This document shows, one piece after another, positions 8,841-16,703 of a stretch of DNA of 64,000 bases. Numbering within the stretch: position 1 is the stretch's first letter; every line of letters starts with the position of its first letter. A model generated the notes under the pieces. The model made no database searches. It was not told the DNA's origin and saw nothing but the letters and a program-made list of their open reading frames with translations. The position numbers and the translations under genes are program-made. The DNA lies in NCBI RefSeq assembly GCF_934307085.1, contig NZ_CAKRCF010000007.1:19180-83179 (forward strand), in the 5' to 3' direction. Source of the DNA: an uncultured Anaerobutyricum sp. (GTDB lineage: Bacteria; Bacillota; Clostridia; Lachnospirales; Lachnospiraceae).

Positions 8841-8869
8841 TTTCTTTTTGTAAAAGTATATGATATAAT
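8841..8869 (+). promoter_or_regulatory. Putative promoter of the MOSC-MogA / two-component operon
   Basis: TATAAT at 8864-8869 with a weak TTTCTT 17 bases upstream. It is the best -10 box between the TetR gene and the MOSC-MogA gene. Confidence 0.4.
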
Positions 8870-8941
8870 TTTGAGAACGATTATTAAAATTATTGGGCTA
8901 GAGAGAACATATTTGATTTTTTCAAACTTGTACAGGGTAGA

Positions 8942-9010
8942 ACAGATGCATTGCTTTGAAAATAGACAAAAAGTAACAGAAAGCCAGTCGATGGAACAGA
9001 TTGGCGGATG
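8942..9010 (+). pseudogene. Second copy of the moaA 3' end (remnant)
   Basis: This stretch encodes QMHCFENRQKVTESQSMEQIGG followed by a TGA stop, clearly homologous to the last codons of the intact moaA (QMHCFEDTRQVTESHPMGQIGG) 1.4 kb upstream. The upstream sequence is unrelated. Several differences between the copies, including codon changes, indicate different alleles rather than a recent duplication. The remnant ends just before the ribosome binding site of the MOSC-MogA gene, which suggests that this was the original moaA neighbour. Confidence 0.8.
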
Positions 9011-9025
9011 AGAGGAGAAGTTAAT

Positions 9026-9967
9026 ATGGGGAAAATTACCGGAATTTGTATCAGTGAAAAAAGAGGGGTGCAAAAGCATCTCATAACAGAAGCTAATATT
9101 ATTTGCAACTGGGGAATCGAGGGCGACGCTCACGGTGGCAAATGGCATCGTCAGATTAGTCTTCTTTCCAAAGAAAAAGTGGATGCCTTTAAAGCCAAAG
9201 GCGCAGATATCCATCCCGGTTCTTTTGGTGAAAACTTAATTGTTGAGGGAGTTGATTTCCGCTCTATGCCTGTCGGCACCCGTTTTGTTATCGGAGATGT
9301 CGTTCTTGAAATGACCCAGATTGGAAAGGAATGTCATAACCATTGTTTGATCTATAAGACAATGGGGGACTGCATCATGCCAAGAGAAGGCGTATTTGCA
9401 GAAGTAATTACAGGTGGGCATATTAAAATCGGTCAGGAAGTTACCTGCATCCCTCCAAAAGCAGACAGACCTTATACAGCAGCAGTAATCACTTTAAGCG
9501 ATAAGGGAGCCGCCGGAATAAGAGAGGATAAAAGTGGTCCTGCAATCGTAGAAATGTTAAAATCTGCAGGATACGATGTAAAAGAAACTCTTTTACTTGC
9601 GGATGAACAAAAGCTTCTTGAAAAAGAACTGATTCGTTTAAGCGATCAGCGTCAGATTAATCTTATTTTTACGACTGGCGGAACTGGATTTTCCAAACGT
9701 GACCGGACTCCGGAAGCAACTATCGCCGTCTGTGACCGCATGGCAAACGGAATTGCTGAAGCAATTCGTAATTATTCCATGACGATTACCCCTCGTGCCA
9801 TGTTCAGCCGTGCTGTTTCCGGAATCCGTAACAACACTCTCATTATCAATCTTCCGGGCAGTCCAAAGGCGGTAAAGGAGTCTTTAGAGTTCCTTCTTCC
9901 GAATTTAGAACACGGGCTTGGGATTTTAACGAATCGTGAAAATGAATGTGGAGCACCTTCGCTGTGA
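9026..9967 (+). CDS. MOSC domain - MogA/MoaB molybdopterin adenylyltransferase fusion
   Basis: A 313-residue two-domain protein. Residues 1-145 form a MOSC domain (EGDAHGGKWHRQISLLS, PGSFGENLIVEG, GKECHNHC with the conserved cysteine). MOSC domains handle sulfur or molybdenum cofactor transfer. Residues 150-313 form a MogA/MoaB domain with TTGGTGFSKRDRTPEAT and LPGSPKAV, which adenylylates molybdopterin before metal insertion. Together with MoaA it covers an early and a late step of cofactor synthesis. ATG 9026 follows GAGGAG; the earlier ATG 9008 lies in the moaA remnant. Its stop TGA overlaps the start of the next gene (TGATG), implying translational coupling to the sensor system. Confidence 0.9.
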   Translation: MGKITGICISEKRGVQKHLITEANIICNWGIEGDAHGGKWHRQISLLSKEKVDAFKAKGADIHPGSFGENLIVEGVDFRSMPVGTRFVIGDVVLEMTQIGKECHNHCLIYKTMGDCIMPREGVFAEVITGGHIKIGQEVTCIPPKADRPYTAAVITLSDKGAAGIREDKSGPAIVEMLKSAGYDVKETLLLADEQKLLEKELIRLSDQRQINLIFTTGGTGFSKRDRTPEATIAVCDRMANGIAEAIRNYSMTITPRAMFSRAVSGIRNNTLIINLPGSPKAVKESLEFLLPNLEHGLGILTNRENECGAPSL

Positions 9968-11610
9968 TGCAGAAAATATTACAAAAAAAGGCAAACAGAA
10001 ATATCATTATTTTTATATGCATGGTTCTCATTGCACTACTGTGCCGTATTTTAGGGAAAATAAGTTTCCAGTATGTTTTAAATGGAATCGTACGAAGCAT
10101 AATACATATTGGATTATATATCGGATGGGCGATAAGCATCCATAAACGAGTCGTTCAAAAATCAGTGAAAAATACCCTTCTCTTTATATCCGGCTTAATG
10201 ATTTTCTGGTTTATTATCCGCACTGTAAAGTATTTTTTTACAATAGATGCCAACGTAGAACGCTATTTGTGGTACAGCTACTATCTGCCTATGCTCTTTA
10301 TTCCACAGGCTGCACTACAGGCAGCGATTCTTCTTGGACAGCCAGAAGAGTATACTTTACCAAAATGGTCAAAATTAATATATCTTCCTACCATTTTCTG
10401 TTTTTTACTTGTAATATCTAATGATTTTCATCAATGGGTATTTTCCTTTCCTTTAGGGGAAGTATGGACAGATAAAGCTTATTGTTATGAAGGTGGCTAT
10501 TACATCGTATTCCTCTGGGAAATCCTATGTGGGGTATCTGCCTTTATTTTGATGGTTTATAAACGCCGACTGTCCCAAAGAAAGAAGTATCTTCCCATTA
10601 TAGGAATTTGTATTACTATCATCTATGCCGTTATTCATGCAAGTGGTGTACAGTGGATGCAGGTCATCGGCGGAGATATTACCGCTGTTTTATGTCTGAT
10701 GTTTGTATGTATATTTGAAAGCTGTATTTACTGTGGCCTGATTCAGACAAATACAGGATATGAACAATTGTTTGAAGTATGCACGATGGGAGCGCAGATC
10801 ACAGATTTAAAGTATCATGTATGCTATGCTTCTTCTAATGCAATGGAACTATCTGAGACTGTAATGAAAGAGTCTGCAAAGAAAGAAGTCGTTGTTGATA
10901 AAAAGACCGTAATTAAAAGCAGGCCGATTCAGGGAGGATATGTTTTATGGCAGGAGGACATTAAAGACATCCTGATGCTGTTGGAAAAGATGGAAGAAAA
11001 TCGGAAAACGATAGAAGAGAGTAACTGCATTGAGCAGGAGAATTATCAGACAAAAGCAAAGATTAATATGCTCCGGGAAAAGAACCGCTTATACGATAAG
11101 CTTCAGATGCAAACTGCCGGGCAGATTGAACTATTAAATAACTTGTTATATCAATATGAGGCGGAAACAAATTTGACAGCGAAACGCAGGCTGCTTGCTA
11201 AAATCAGTGTAATCGGAACTTACATAAAGCGATGTGGTAACTTAATTTTTATCGAAGAAAGAGCTGAGGTGTCTGATATCGCAGAACTGGAAGCCTGTTT
11301 GGAGGAGTCTTTTAGCAGTCTTAGGCTAATGGGAGTTATGTGTGCATTTGCCGCTCCGTCAGGAGCATTTATCTATGTGCGGGATGCCGTCCGTATTTAT
11401 AACTTTTTTGAAACCGTAATCGAAGCTTGTCTTGATTCCCTTTTATCTGTATGGGTAAAGTTTCGTGTACATAAAGAAAGTCTGATTTTTTGTATGGAAG
11501 TAGAAAGTAACGCAAACTTAACCTCATTTTTTAAAATCACCGATACAAGCAGTTACGAGGACGGCGTATGGAGATTTACATTTACTGTGAAGAAAGCAGG
11601 TGAAGCGTAA
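9967..11610 (+). CDS. Membrane sensor with histidine-kinase-like architecture but no evident phospho-acceptor His
   Basis: A 547-residue protein. About seven or eight hydrophobic helices occupy residues 10-265 and resemble the 7TM module of histidine kinases. A PAS-like region follows (about 270-340), then a coiled helical segment, and a C-terminal region that resembles a degenerate GHKL ATPase. In the dimerisation-helix position (RLYDKLQMQTAGQIELLNNL) I find no histidine followed by the usual acidic residue, nor clear N and G boxes, so it may be a pseudokinase or ligand sensor. It overlaps the MOSC-MogA stop and its own stop overlaps the true kinase start (TAATG), so the genes form one translationally coupled operon. 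Confidence 0.65.
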   Translation: MQKILQKKANRNIIIFICMVLIALLCRILGKISFQYVLNGIVRSIIHIGLYIGWAISIHKRVVQKSVKNTLLFISGLMIFWFIIRTVKYFFTIDANVERYLWYSYYLPMLFIPQAALQAAILLGQPEEYTLPKWSKLIYLPTIFCFLLVISNDFHQWVFSFPLGEVWTDKAYCYEGGYYIVFLWEILCGVSAFILMVYKRRLSQRKKYLPIIGICITIIYAVIHASGVQWMQVIGGDITAVLCLMFVCIFESCIYCGLIQTNTGYEQLFEVCTMGAQITDLKYHVCYASSNAMELSETVMKESAKKEVVVDKKTVIKSRPIQGGYVLWQEDIKDILMLLEKMEENRKTIEESNCIEQENYQTKAKINMLREKNRLYDKLQMQTAGQIELLNNLLYQYEAETNLTAKRRLLAKISVIGTYIKRCGNLIFIEERAEVSDIAELEACLEESFSSLRLMGVMCAFAAPSGAFIYVRDAVRIYNFFETVIEACLDSLLSVWVKFRVHKESLIFCMEVESNANLTSFFKITDTSSYEDGVWRFTFTVKKAGEA

Positions 11611-12935
11611 TGCAGACATTCTATCTGTCATCTAAGCTACTACAGACGATGTTTATGGCCGTAGTATTTCTCAGTCTGATATTTTCTCTTCTTTTACTCT
11701 TTCTTCTTTATGAACTCCGACCATACATGTGGAAATGCTATCGAAATTGGAACAGCTTTCTATTCTTCTTTTTATTTCTGCTTTTGAATCATCTGGCATA
11801 TTCTTTCCATCAGATAAATAATGGTGAAAAATATTATGAATTGCTGCCTGTCCCAATCATAATACTTTGGTGCATTGTCGGTATTATTGATTTTTTACTT
11901 GTTAGAGAGTGTGTCCACTTAAAAAAGAAAACGAAAGAGAAGGTTAGCCAAAATTCTATTAAAGAAGCGTTGAATCTTCTTCCGGTAGGAATCTGCTATT
12001 TTACTTTGAATGGTACAATAAAGCTCTGTAATTCACAGATGTACCGGCTTTTTAGAGCACTTGCTCATAAAGACCTGCAAAAACTTAGTGAATTACGAGG
12101 TGCCCTTCACAGCAATATACAAAACGGAGTTATCCACCTTACAGATAAAAAGGAAATTTATCTTTTTCCCGATGGACGGGCATGGAATTATCAGGAAAAT
12201 GAGGTGAAAGACACGGAGGGAAATGTTTATATAGAAGCCGTTTTTTCGGATATCACAAAGCAATATCATGAAAAAATAAATCTTACAAGGCAAACAGAAA
12301 AGTTAAAAGAAATATCCAGAGAGCTAAGATATCTTTCTGATAATGTATTGATTTTGACAAGAGAAAGGGAAGTCCTTGCTGCCAAGACTAAATTGCATGA
12401 TCAGATGGGAGCGGGACTAACCGCTATCCGACAAAGTTTAGCACAGGAAAATGCAGATTACAGCAATGCGGTACGATTACTTCGTCAGGCAGTAAATGCG
12501 ATTTGGAATGATAATCAATATCCTTTAGAAGAGGGAGAATTTGAAAGATTTCTACAGGATGCCCGAACAATCGGTGTAAAGGTTCGCTGCACAGGCTCCT
12601 TACCAAAGGAAGAAGAGTATGCTCACATATATATTCTTGCCATGAGGGAATGTCTGACAAACGGAGTATGTCATGCCAGTGCGACAGAGCTTTTTATAAC
12701 GATGCAAGAAGATAAGGATTGTTATCATATTTGTATTACAAATAATGGGGAAATTCCGGAAAAAGAAGTTGTTCCAAAAGGCGGCTTATATAATCTTTCA
12801 CGTCATATATTTGATTATAGTGGGGAAATGCATATACAGTCCATGCCATATTTTGCATTAACAATAACATTTCAAAAAAAGGAGCTAAATCATGAAGAAG
12901 GTATTGATTGTAGAGGATCAGAGGATGCCTCGTGA
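11610..12935 (+). CDS. NarL-type sensor histidine kinase
   Basis: A 441-residue membrane kinase. Three or so hydrophobic helices lie within residues 10-100. A PAS domain follows (NLLPVGICYFTLNGTIKLCN to VFSDITKQYHE, about 115-220), then a HisKA_3-like helix with KLHDQMGAGLTAIRQSL carrying the probable phospho-acceptor histidine. The ATPase domain has N-box-like AMRECLTNGVCHA and G-box-like PKGGLYNLS. It should phosphorylate the response regulator whose start codon lies 44 bases inside its own 3' end. The signal is unknown. The neighbouring sensor protein and molybdopterin gene hint at a redox or anion cue, which is inference. Confidence 0.85.
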   Translation: MQTFYLSSKLLQTMFMAVVFLSLIFSLLLLFLLYELRPYMWKCYRNWNSFLFFFLFLLLNHLAYSFHQINNGEKYYELLPVPIIILWCIVGIIDFLLVRECVHLKKKTKEKVSQNSIKEALNLLPVGICYFTLNGTIKLCNSQMYRLFRALAHKDLQKLSELRGALHSNIQNGVIHLTDKKEIYLFPDGRAWNYQENEVKDTEGNVYIEAVFSDITKQYHEKINLTRQTEKLKEISRELRYLSDNVLILTREREVLAAKTKLHDQMGAGLTAIRQSLAQENADYSNAVRLLRQAVNAIWNDNQYPLEEGEFERFLQDARTIGVKVRCTGSLPKEEEYAHIYILAMRECLTNGVCHASATELFITMQEDKDCYHICITNNGEIPEKEVVPKGGLYNLSRHIFDYSGEMHIQSMPYFALTITFQKKELNHEEGIDCRGSEDAS

Positions 12936-13539
12936 AAATATGGAAAGGATTCTCCTTGATAGTGGCAAATATAAGCTTTGTGCCAGTGTAAACGGAGCCG
13001 ATGTCGCACTTGCCGTATGCAGGCGGGAGAAAATTGACCTGGTTTTAATGGATGTGTGTACTGCCGGTAATAAAGACGGTATTGAAGCGGCAGCAGAAAT
13101 TAAAGCAGAATTCCCGGACATAAAAATAATTATCGTAACTTCGATGGTAGAAGTCGGATATTTAAAAAGAGCGAAGGAAGCAAAAGCCGACAGCTTCTGG
13201 TATAAAGATATCAGTCCAGAAAAACTAATTGATGTTATAGAGAAAACAATGGCAGGCGAACATATCTTCCCAGACAAAACACCTAGCGTAAAGCTGGGTC
13301 TTGCTGACAGTTCAGAACTTACTGCTAAAGAAATCGAAGTTCTCCGGCTTATATGCGAAGGTCTTGAATATAGTGAGATTGCTGAACGAATGCATATATC
13401 ACAGCGAACAGTAAAGTTCCATATTTCTAACATATTATCAAAAACCGGCTATGCCAATAAAACAAGGCTCGCAATCGCAGTCACCAATAAAAACTTCATC
13501 ATCCCAAGCAGCCCGGAAAAAAATCCATCCTCTTTGTGA
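12892..13539 (+). CDS. NarL/LuxR-family response regulator
   Basis: A 215-residue regulator. The receiver domain (residues 1-120) has the acidic pocket VEDQR, the phospho-acceptor Asp in LVLMDVCT, and the conserved Thr/Lys positions (VTS, WYKD). The C-terminal LuxR helix-turn-helix (about 145-205) reads LTAKEIEVLRLICEGLEYSEIAERM...RTVKFHISNIL. ATG 12892 is preceded by AAGGAG inside the kinase gene, a typical coupled arrangement. It is the output of the three-gene sensory operon; its target promoters are unknown. Confidence 0.92.
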   Translation: MKKVLIVEDQRMPRENMERILLDSGKYKLCASVNGADVALAVCRREKIDLVLMDVCTAGNKDGIEAAAEIKAEFPDIKIIIVTSMVEVGYLKRAKEAKADSFWYKDISPEKLIDVIEKTMAGEHIFPDKTPSVKLGLADSSELTAKEIEVLRLICEGLEYSEIAERMHISQRTVKFHISNILSKTGYANKTRLAIAVTNKNFIIPSSPEKNPSSL

Positions 13540-13665
13540 AGAAAACCTGTACTTAAGGACAGGGTAAAAAATGAGCATATTTGTTATAATTCTCTTAAGA
13601 AAACTTTATAGTTTTAAAATGGATACTCTCGCAACTTCATCGAAAAATTAAAAGGAGGGGTCACT

Positions 13666-15423
13666 ATGAAAAAAGAGAGAACGAAACAAATATGTAACTA
13701 TTTCATGAAGGGATTATTGTTATGTGCTTTGGTGTTTGGGTTCTGGTTTATGGCAGATGCCGGGGTGAATGCCAATGAAGTCGGTATTCCTAAAGACTTT
13801 ACCCCAGGAACGATAGAAATGGTTCCATTTACGAAAGAAGAAAATAGTAATCCATATATTAATATAACCAATAACTCTGATAAACCGATAAAAGTAACTT
13901 TTGAGCATGATATTATAAAAACAGATCATAATTATCAACTAAGAATATATGTAGGAAATCATGAGTGTGTAAGTCGCGAAAATCCAGTAGCGAAAGATGC
14001 AAATGTGCTTTATTTATATCCATATCAGCGTATAGAGAAGGCTTGTGAAGTTGTTTTTTCTTCTTCAGCTTCAAGCTCTGCTTCTGTTACATTTAACATT
14101 AAAGCAGCCTATCTCAGTAAAGAAGTAAAAAAGAAAGAGCAGGCGATTGGTCTTAATAAAAATACCGCAGTGGAAATTCCATTATCCGGTATGCAGAACA
14201 GTCTTTATGAAGGTGTTACTGTTTCTGGAGGAGAAGAACGCTGGTATAAGTTTAATGTTAGCGAAAGAGCTGTAATTAATCCGACATTTGAGCTGGCTGA
14301 AAAAGAAAGAAACGAACATTTTAATTCCAATACTACAACTATTCGAATTTATAATCCTCGTGATGAACAGGTATATACAGAAGCTCATACAAAGTATACA
14401 GGTGAGAATGTATGGAATCTGGGTTCAAAAACTTTAACAAGCGGTACATATTATGTACAGATAGCTAATAGGGGTTCTTATTATCCGGCAACATTTATGT
14501 TCAACCTAAACGGTCACAACTGGATCCCTGCAACTGGAATTACCTGTTCCCAGAGTGCAATCCAGCTTTCTGATATAGGTAAGAAAAAGGTGATCGCACA
14601 GACTGTACCGGCGAATTCCGATGATAAGATTGTTTCGGTATATGACCATCTTACCGGAAAGACGTGGGACTGGTATAATTCGAATAAAGTTGATTATGAC
14701 GGAATTCCATCTTCTGCTACTGCACCGGGCAAACATAAATGGATTACTTTTAAGACTACTAACGGAAAGACATTTACCACTTATGTAATCAGTCCGGCAG
14801 AGAAATTGAGCAAGCCACGTGTGGCTACAGGTTATAATTCTGCAAAGTTCTGGGTGGATTACCCGAATAAGCTGCAGACTTCTGTAAGGATTCAGGTTTT
14901 AAAGAAGGGTAAATGGACGACAGCAAAAACGATAGGATACTTCTCCTGTGGCAACAGTAATCCGGTTACCATAAAAGGATTAAAGCCTCTGACGAATTAC
15001 AAGTTCCGTGTACAGGCTTATGCAAACGGTATGGCAGGAACGCCATCCAATATCGTAACAATGAAGACCGGCTCTAAAGTAAAACCAGCGGTAAAGTCTA
15101 TAAAAATCGTACAGAAGAAAAAGGTAACCGTTAAGGGCTGGTGGCGCAAACACTGGGTTGGCGGACACATTTCACGTTATGAATGGGTACCACCGTATAC
15201 CTATACGAAGTATAAAGTAAAAGTAACCTTAAAGAAAAAAGTACCGAAAATCGGCGGTATGTGGGTTGCTACTAATTGGGTAAAGGGAAGTAAAAAGAGT
15301 TATACCGTATGGGTTCCTAACGGGGCACAGAAAGGGAAAAAGCTGACGATTAGAATCAGTACAGCATTAGGTAAAGGATATGGTAATGGTCCAGAAGTGA
15401 AAAAAGTAATAAGAGTTAAGTAG
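13666..15423 (+). CDS. Secreted protein with a fibronectin type III domain
   Basis: A 585-residue exported protein. An N-terminal signal peptide has a basic start and a hydrophobic core, with cleavage probably after the NAN/ADAGVNA region. The middle contains two beta-rich regions of no family I recognise; residues about 190-285 resemble a pre-peptidase C-like fold (SGGEERWYKFNVSE ... SGTYYVQIANRG), which is a weak suggestion. Residues about 385-475 form a fibronectin type III domain (LKPLTNYKFRVQAYANGMAG). The C-terminal 110 residues are very basic and tryptophan/tyrosine-rich, possibly for wall or glycan binding. The ribosome binding site AGGAGGGG is strong and a hairpin pair follows. Extracellular binding is inferred. 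Confidence 0.75.
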   Translation: MKKERTKQICNYFMKGLLLCALVFGFWFMADAGVNANEVGIPKDFTPGTIEMVPFTKEENSNPYINITNNSDKPIKVTFEHDIIKTDHNYQLRIYVGNHECVSRENPVAKDANVLYLYPYQRIEKACEVVFSSSASSSASVTFNIKAAYLSKEVKKKEQAIGLNKNTAVEIPLSGMQNSLYEGVTVSGGEERWYKFNVSERAVINPTFELAEKERNEHFNSNTTTIRIYNPRDEQVYTEAHTKYTGENVWNLGSKTLTSGTYYVQIANRGSYYPATFMFNLNGHNWIPATGITCSQSAIQLSDIGKKKVIAQTVPANSDDKIVSVYDHLTGKTWDWYNSNKVDYDGIPSSATAPGKHKWITFKTTNGKTFTTYVISPAEKLSKPRVATGYNSAKFWVDYPNKLQTSVRIQVLKKGKWTTAKTIGYFSCGNSNPVTIKGLKPLTNYKFRVQAYANGMAGTPSNIVTMKTGSKVKPAVKSIKIVQKKKVTVKGWWRKHWVGGHISRYEWVPPYTYTKYKVKVTLKKKVPKIGGMWVATNWVKGSKKSYTVWVPNGAQKGKKLTIRISTALGKGYGNGPEVKKVIRVK

Positions 15424-15437
15424 CCTTCTAGAAATCG

Positions 15438-15478
15438 CCTTTTCCATTTCCCCTATAATAACATAAAAGGAAAAGGCA
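15438..15478 (+). terminator. Hairpin after the Fn3 protein gene
   Basis: GCCTTTTCC at 15438-15446 pairs with GGAAAAGGC at 15470-15478. The T-tract is poor, so it may act only together with the second, stronger hairpin downstream. Confidence 0.4.
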
Positions 15479-15498
15479 TCTAGAGTCACTTTCCCTAT

Positions 15499-15540
15499 AG
15501 AAGAGATTTCATGCGAGTGCATGAAATCTCTTCTTTTACT
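15499..15540. terminator. Strong terminator hairpin
   Basis: A perfect 16-bp stem (AGAAGAGATTTCATGC and its complement) with a GAGT loop at 15515-15518, followed by TTTACTTT. It ends the transcript of the Fn3-protein gene. Confidence 0.85.
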
Positions 15541-15700
15541 TTGATGTCAGAATTTTGATGTGACAAAAGCAGATGGCTGTGATATATTGTAATAATGCCA
15601 GAGCGTGTTTGAAAATAAAATAGAATCATATCGGAAATTGACCGCCAAAATAAGCACAGAAAGATTCTGGGAGTATATATAAATAAATGGAGGCAGAATT

Positions 15701-16270
15701 ATGTTAAATAGCAAAGAAAAGAAATCAAATCTTGAGATGTTTATAAAGCTTATAACAGGATATTTTAATAATAAAGAGCAGTTTGAAGAAATGCAAAAAT
15801 CGGGCAAAGTATATCCATATGCCGAGCATGTTAATACAGTCTGTAATGACAAGATTAAAAATCTTCCAGTGGATTTTCAGGGAAAGTTTCTTGTAGAAGA
15901 AAGCTATTATGAAACGAATGGAAAAAAACATGCATCTCCCCATATTTTTTTATTTACAGAGGAAAGGGAAGGGATTTTACTTTCATCTTATGAAATACCA
16001 GCGGGAGCAGATAAAAATACATTTACGTATGATTCCATGCTGCCGGTAGAATATAGTGAATTGAAGAAGTCGGAAAAGTTTACACCGGCATTATATCTTG
16101 AAAATGATGGTGTTTGGGAAGGTGGAAGTACAAGCCAGTTTACACCGGTTATGATGTTTAAATTGTGGGAACGTTTTTCAGAGACAGGTTTGGAAGTATC
16201 TGAGAGCATGGAAGTAAATGGAAAAAGAACGTTTGGATATGATGTTCCGATTCTTTATAAGCGTGCATAA
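15701..16270 (+). CDS. Uncharacterised 189-residue cytoplasmic protein
   Basis: I do not recognise this gene with certainty. It has no signal peptide or membrane helix and encodes a soluble alpha/beta protein with a helical N-terminus (FIKLITGYFNNKEQFEEM) and several predicted strands (KFLVEESYYE, HIFLFTEE). The layout faintly recalls CpeT-like beta-barrel proteins, where a short helix and a YF.N.EQ motif precede strands, but this is only a suggestion. GGAGG precedes ATG 15701. It lies alone between the strong terminator and the candidate small RNA, and an AGAGCGTGTTTGAAA repeat lies just upstream at 15600. Confidence 0.6.
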   Translation: MLNSKEKKSNLEMFIKLITGYFNNKEQFEEMQKSGKVYPYAEHVNTVCNDKIKNLPVDFQGKFLVEESYYETNGKKHASPHIFLFTEEREGILLSSYEIPAGADKNTFTYDSMLPVEYSELKKSEKFTPALYLENDGVWEGGSTSQFTPVMMFKLWERFSETGLEVSESMEVNGKRTFGYDVPILYKRA

Positions 16271-16282
16271 AGAATTATAAGT

Positions 16283-16312
16283 TTGACAATATCATTGTGC
16301 ATATGTTATGAT
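16283..16312 (+). promoter_or_regulatory. Strong sigma-A-like promoter of a candidate small RNA
   Basis: Perfect TTGACA (16283-16288), 18-base spacer, TATGAT (16307-16312). No open reading frame of useful size follows before the terminator at 16339-16391. Confidence 0.65.
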
Positions 16313-16318
16313 CCTGTT

Positions 16319-16391
16319 TTTGACAGTTGTAAGGATAGAAAACAGTCATAGAGCCTTTATTTAAGGACACTCTGGCTGTTTTATTTTTTGC
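16319..16391 (+). ncRNA. Candidate orphan small RNA of about 70 nt
   Basis: A consensus promoter is followed after about 25 bases by a branched hairpin. AAAACAG (16339-16345) pairs with CTGTTTT (16376-16382), and AGAG and CCTT pair inside with CTCT and AAGG; a TTTTATTTTTT tract follows. Transcript length would be about 70 nt. I do not recognise a known riboswitch class. The downstream radical SAM gene starts about 310 bases later, so it could also be a leader attenuator. The remaining 16392-16703 is AT-rich and I see no gene there. Confidence 0.45.
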
Positions 16392-16703
16392 AGCGATATG
16401 TGCTATATTATTTCTCTGGCAGGCTTTATCTAAACGGAGTTGCGTACACAGTTTCAGAGGGAACAGATAACCTACATTGAGTATAATAAAAGAAAAAAAT
16501 CTAATTTATTGCAATTTATCCATTTAATTTTTTTAATCCACATACTTTTAAAGAGTCTGGAATTTGCAAAAAGTGAATTTTTTTGATATTATAGAAAAAT
16601 TGATGCATAAATTTGTTTAAATTCACATTAAAAATCACTTAAATATTAAAATTTAAGCAAATATATGTTTTGTGAAAAATAAACAATAACGAAAGGAAAA
16701 TGT

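Noticed and set aside
16319..16391. Known riboswitch class for the candidate small RNA
   Set aside because: I could not match the short sequence to conserved motifs of common classes such as TPP, SAM, fluoride, preQ1 or glycine.
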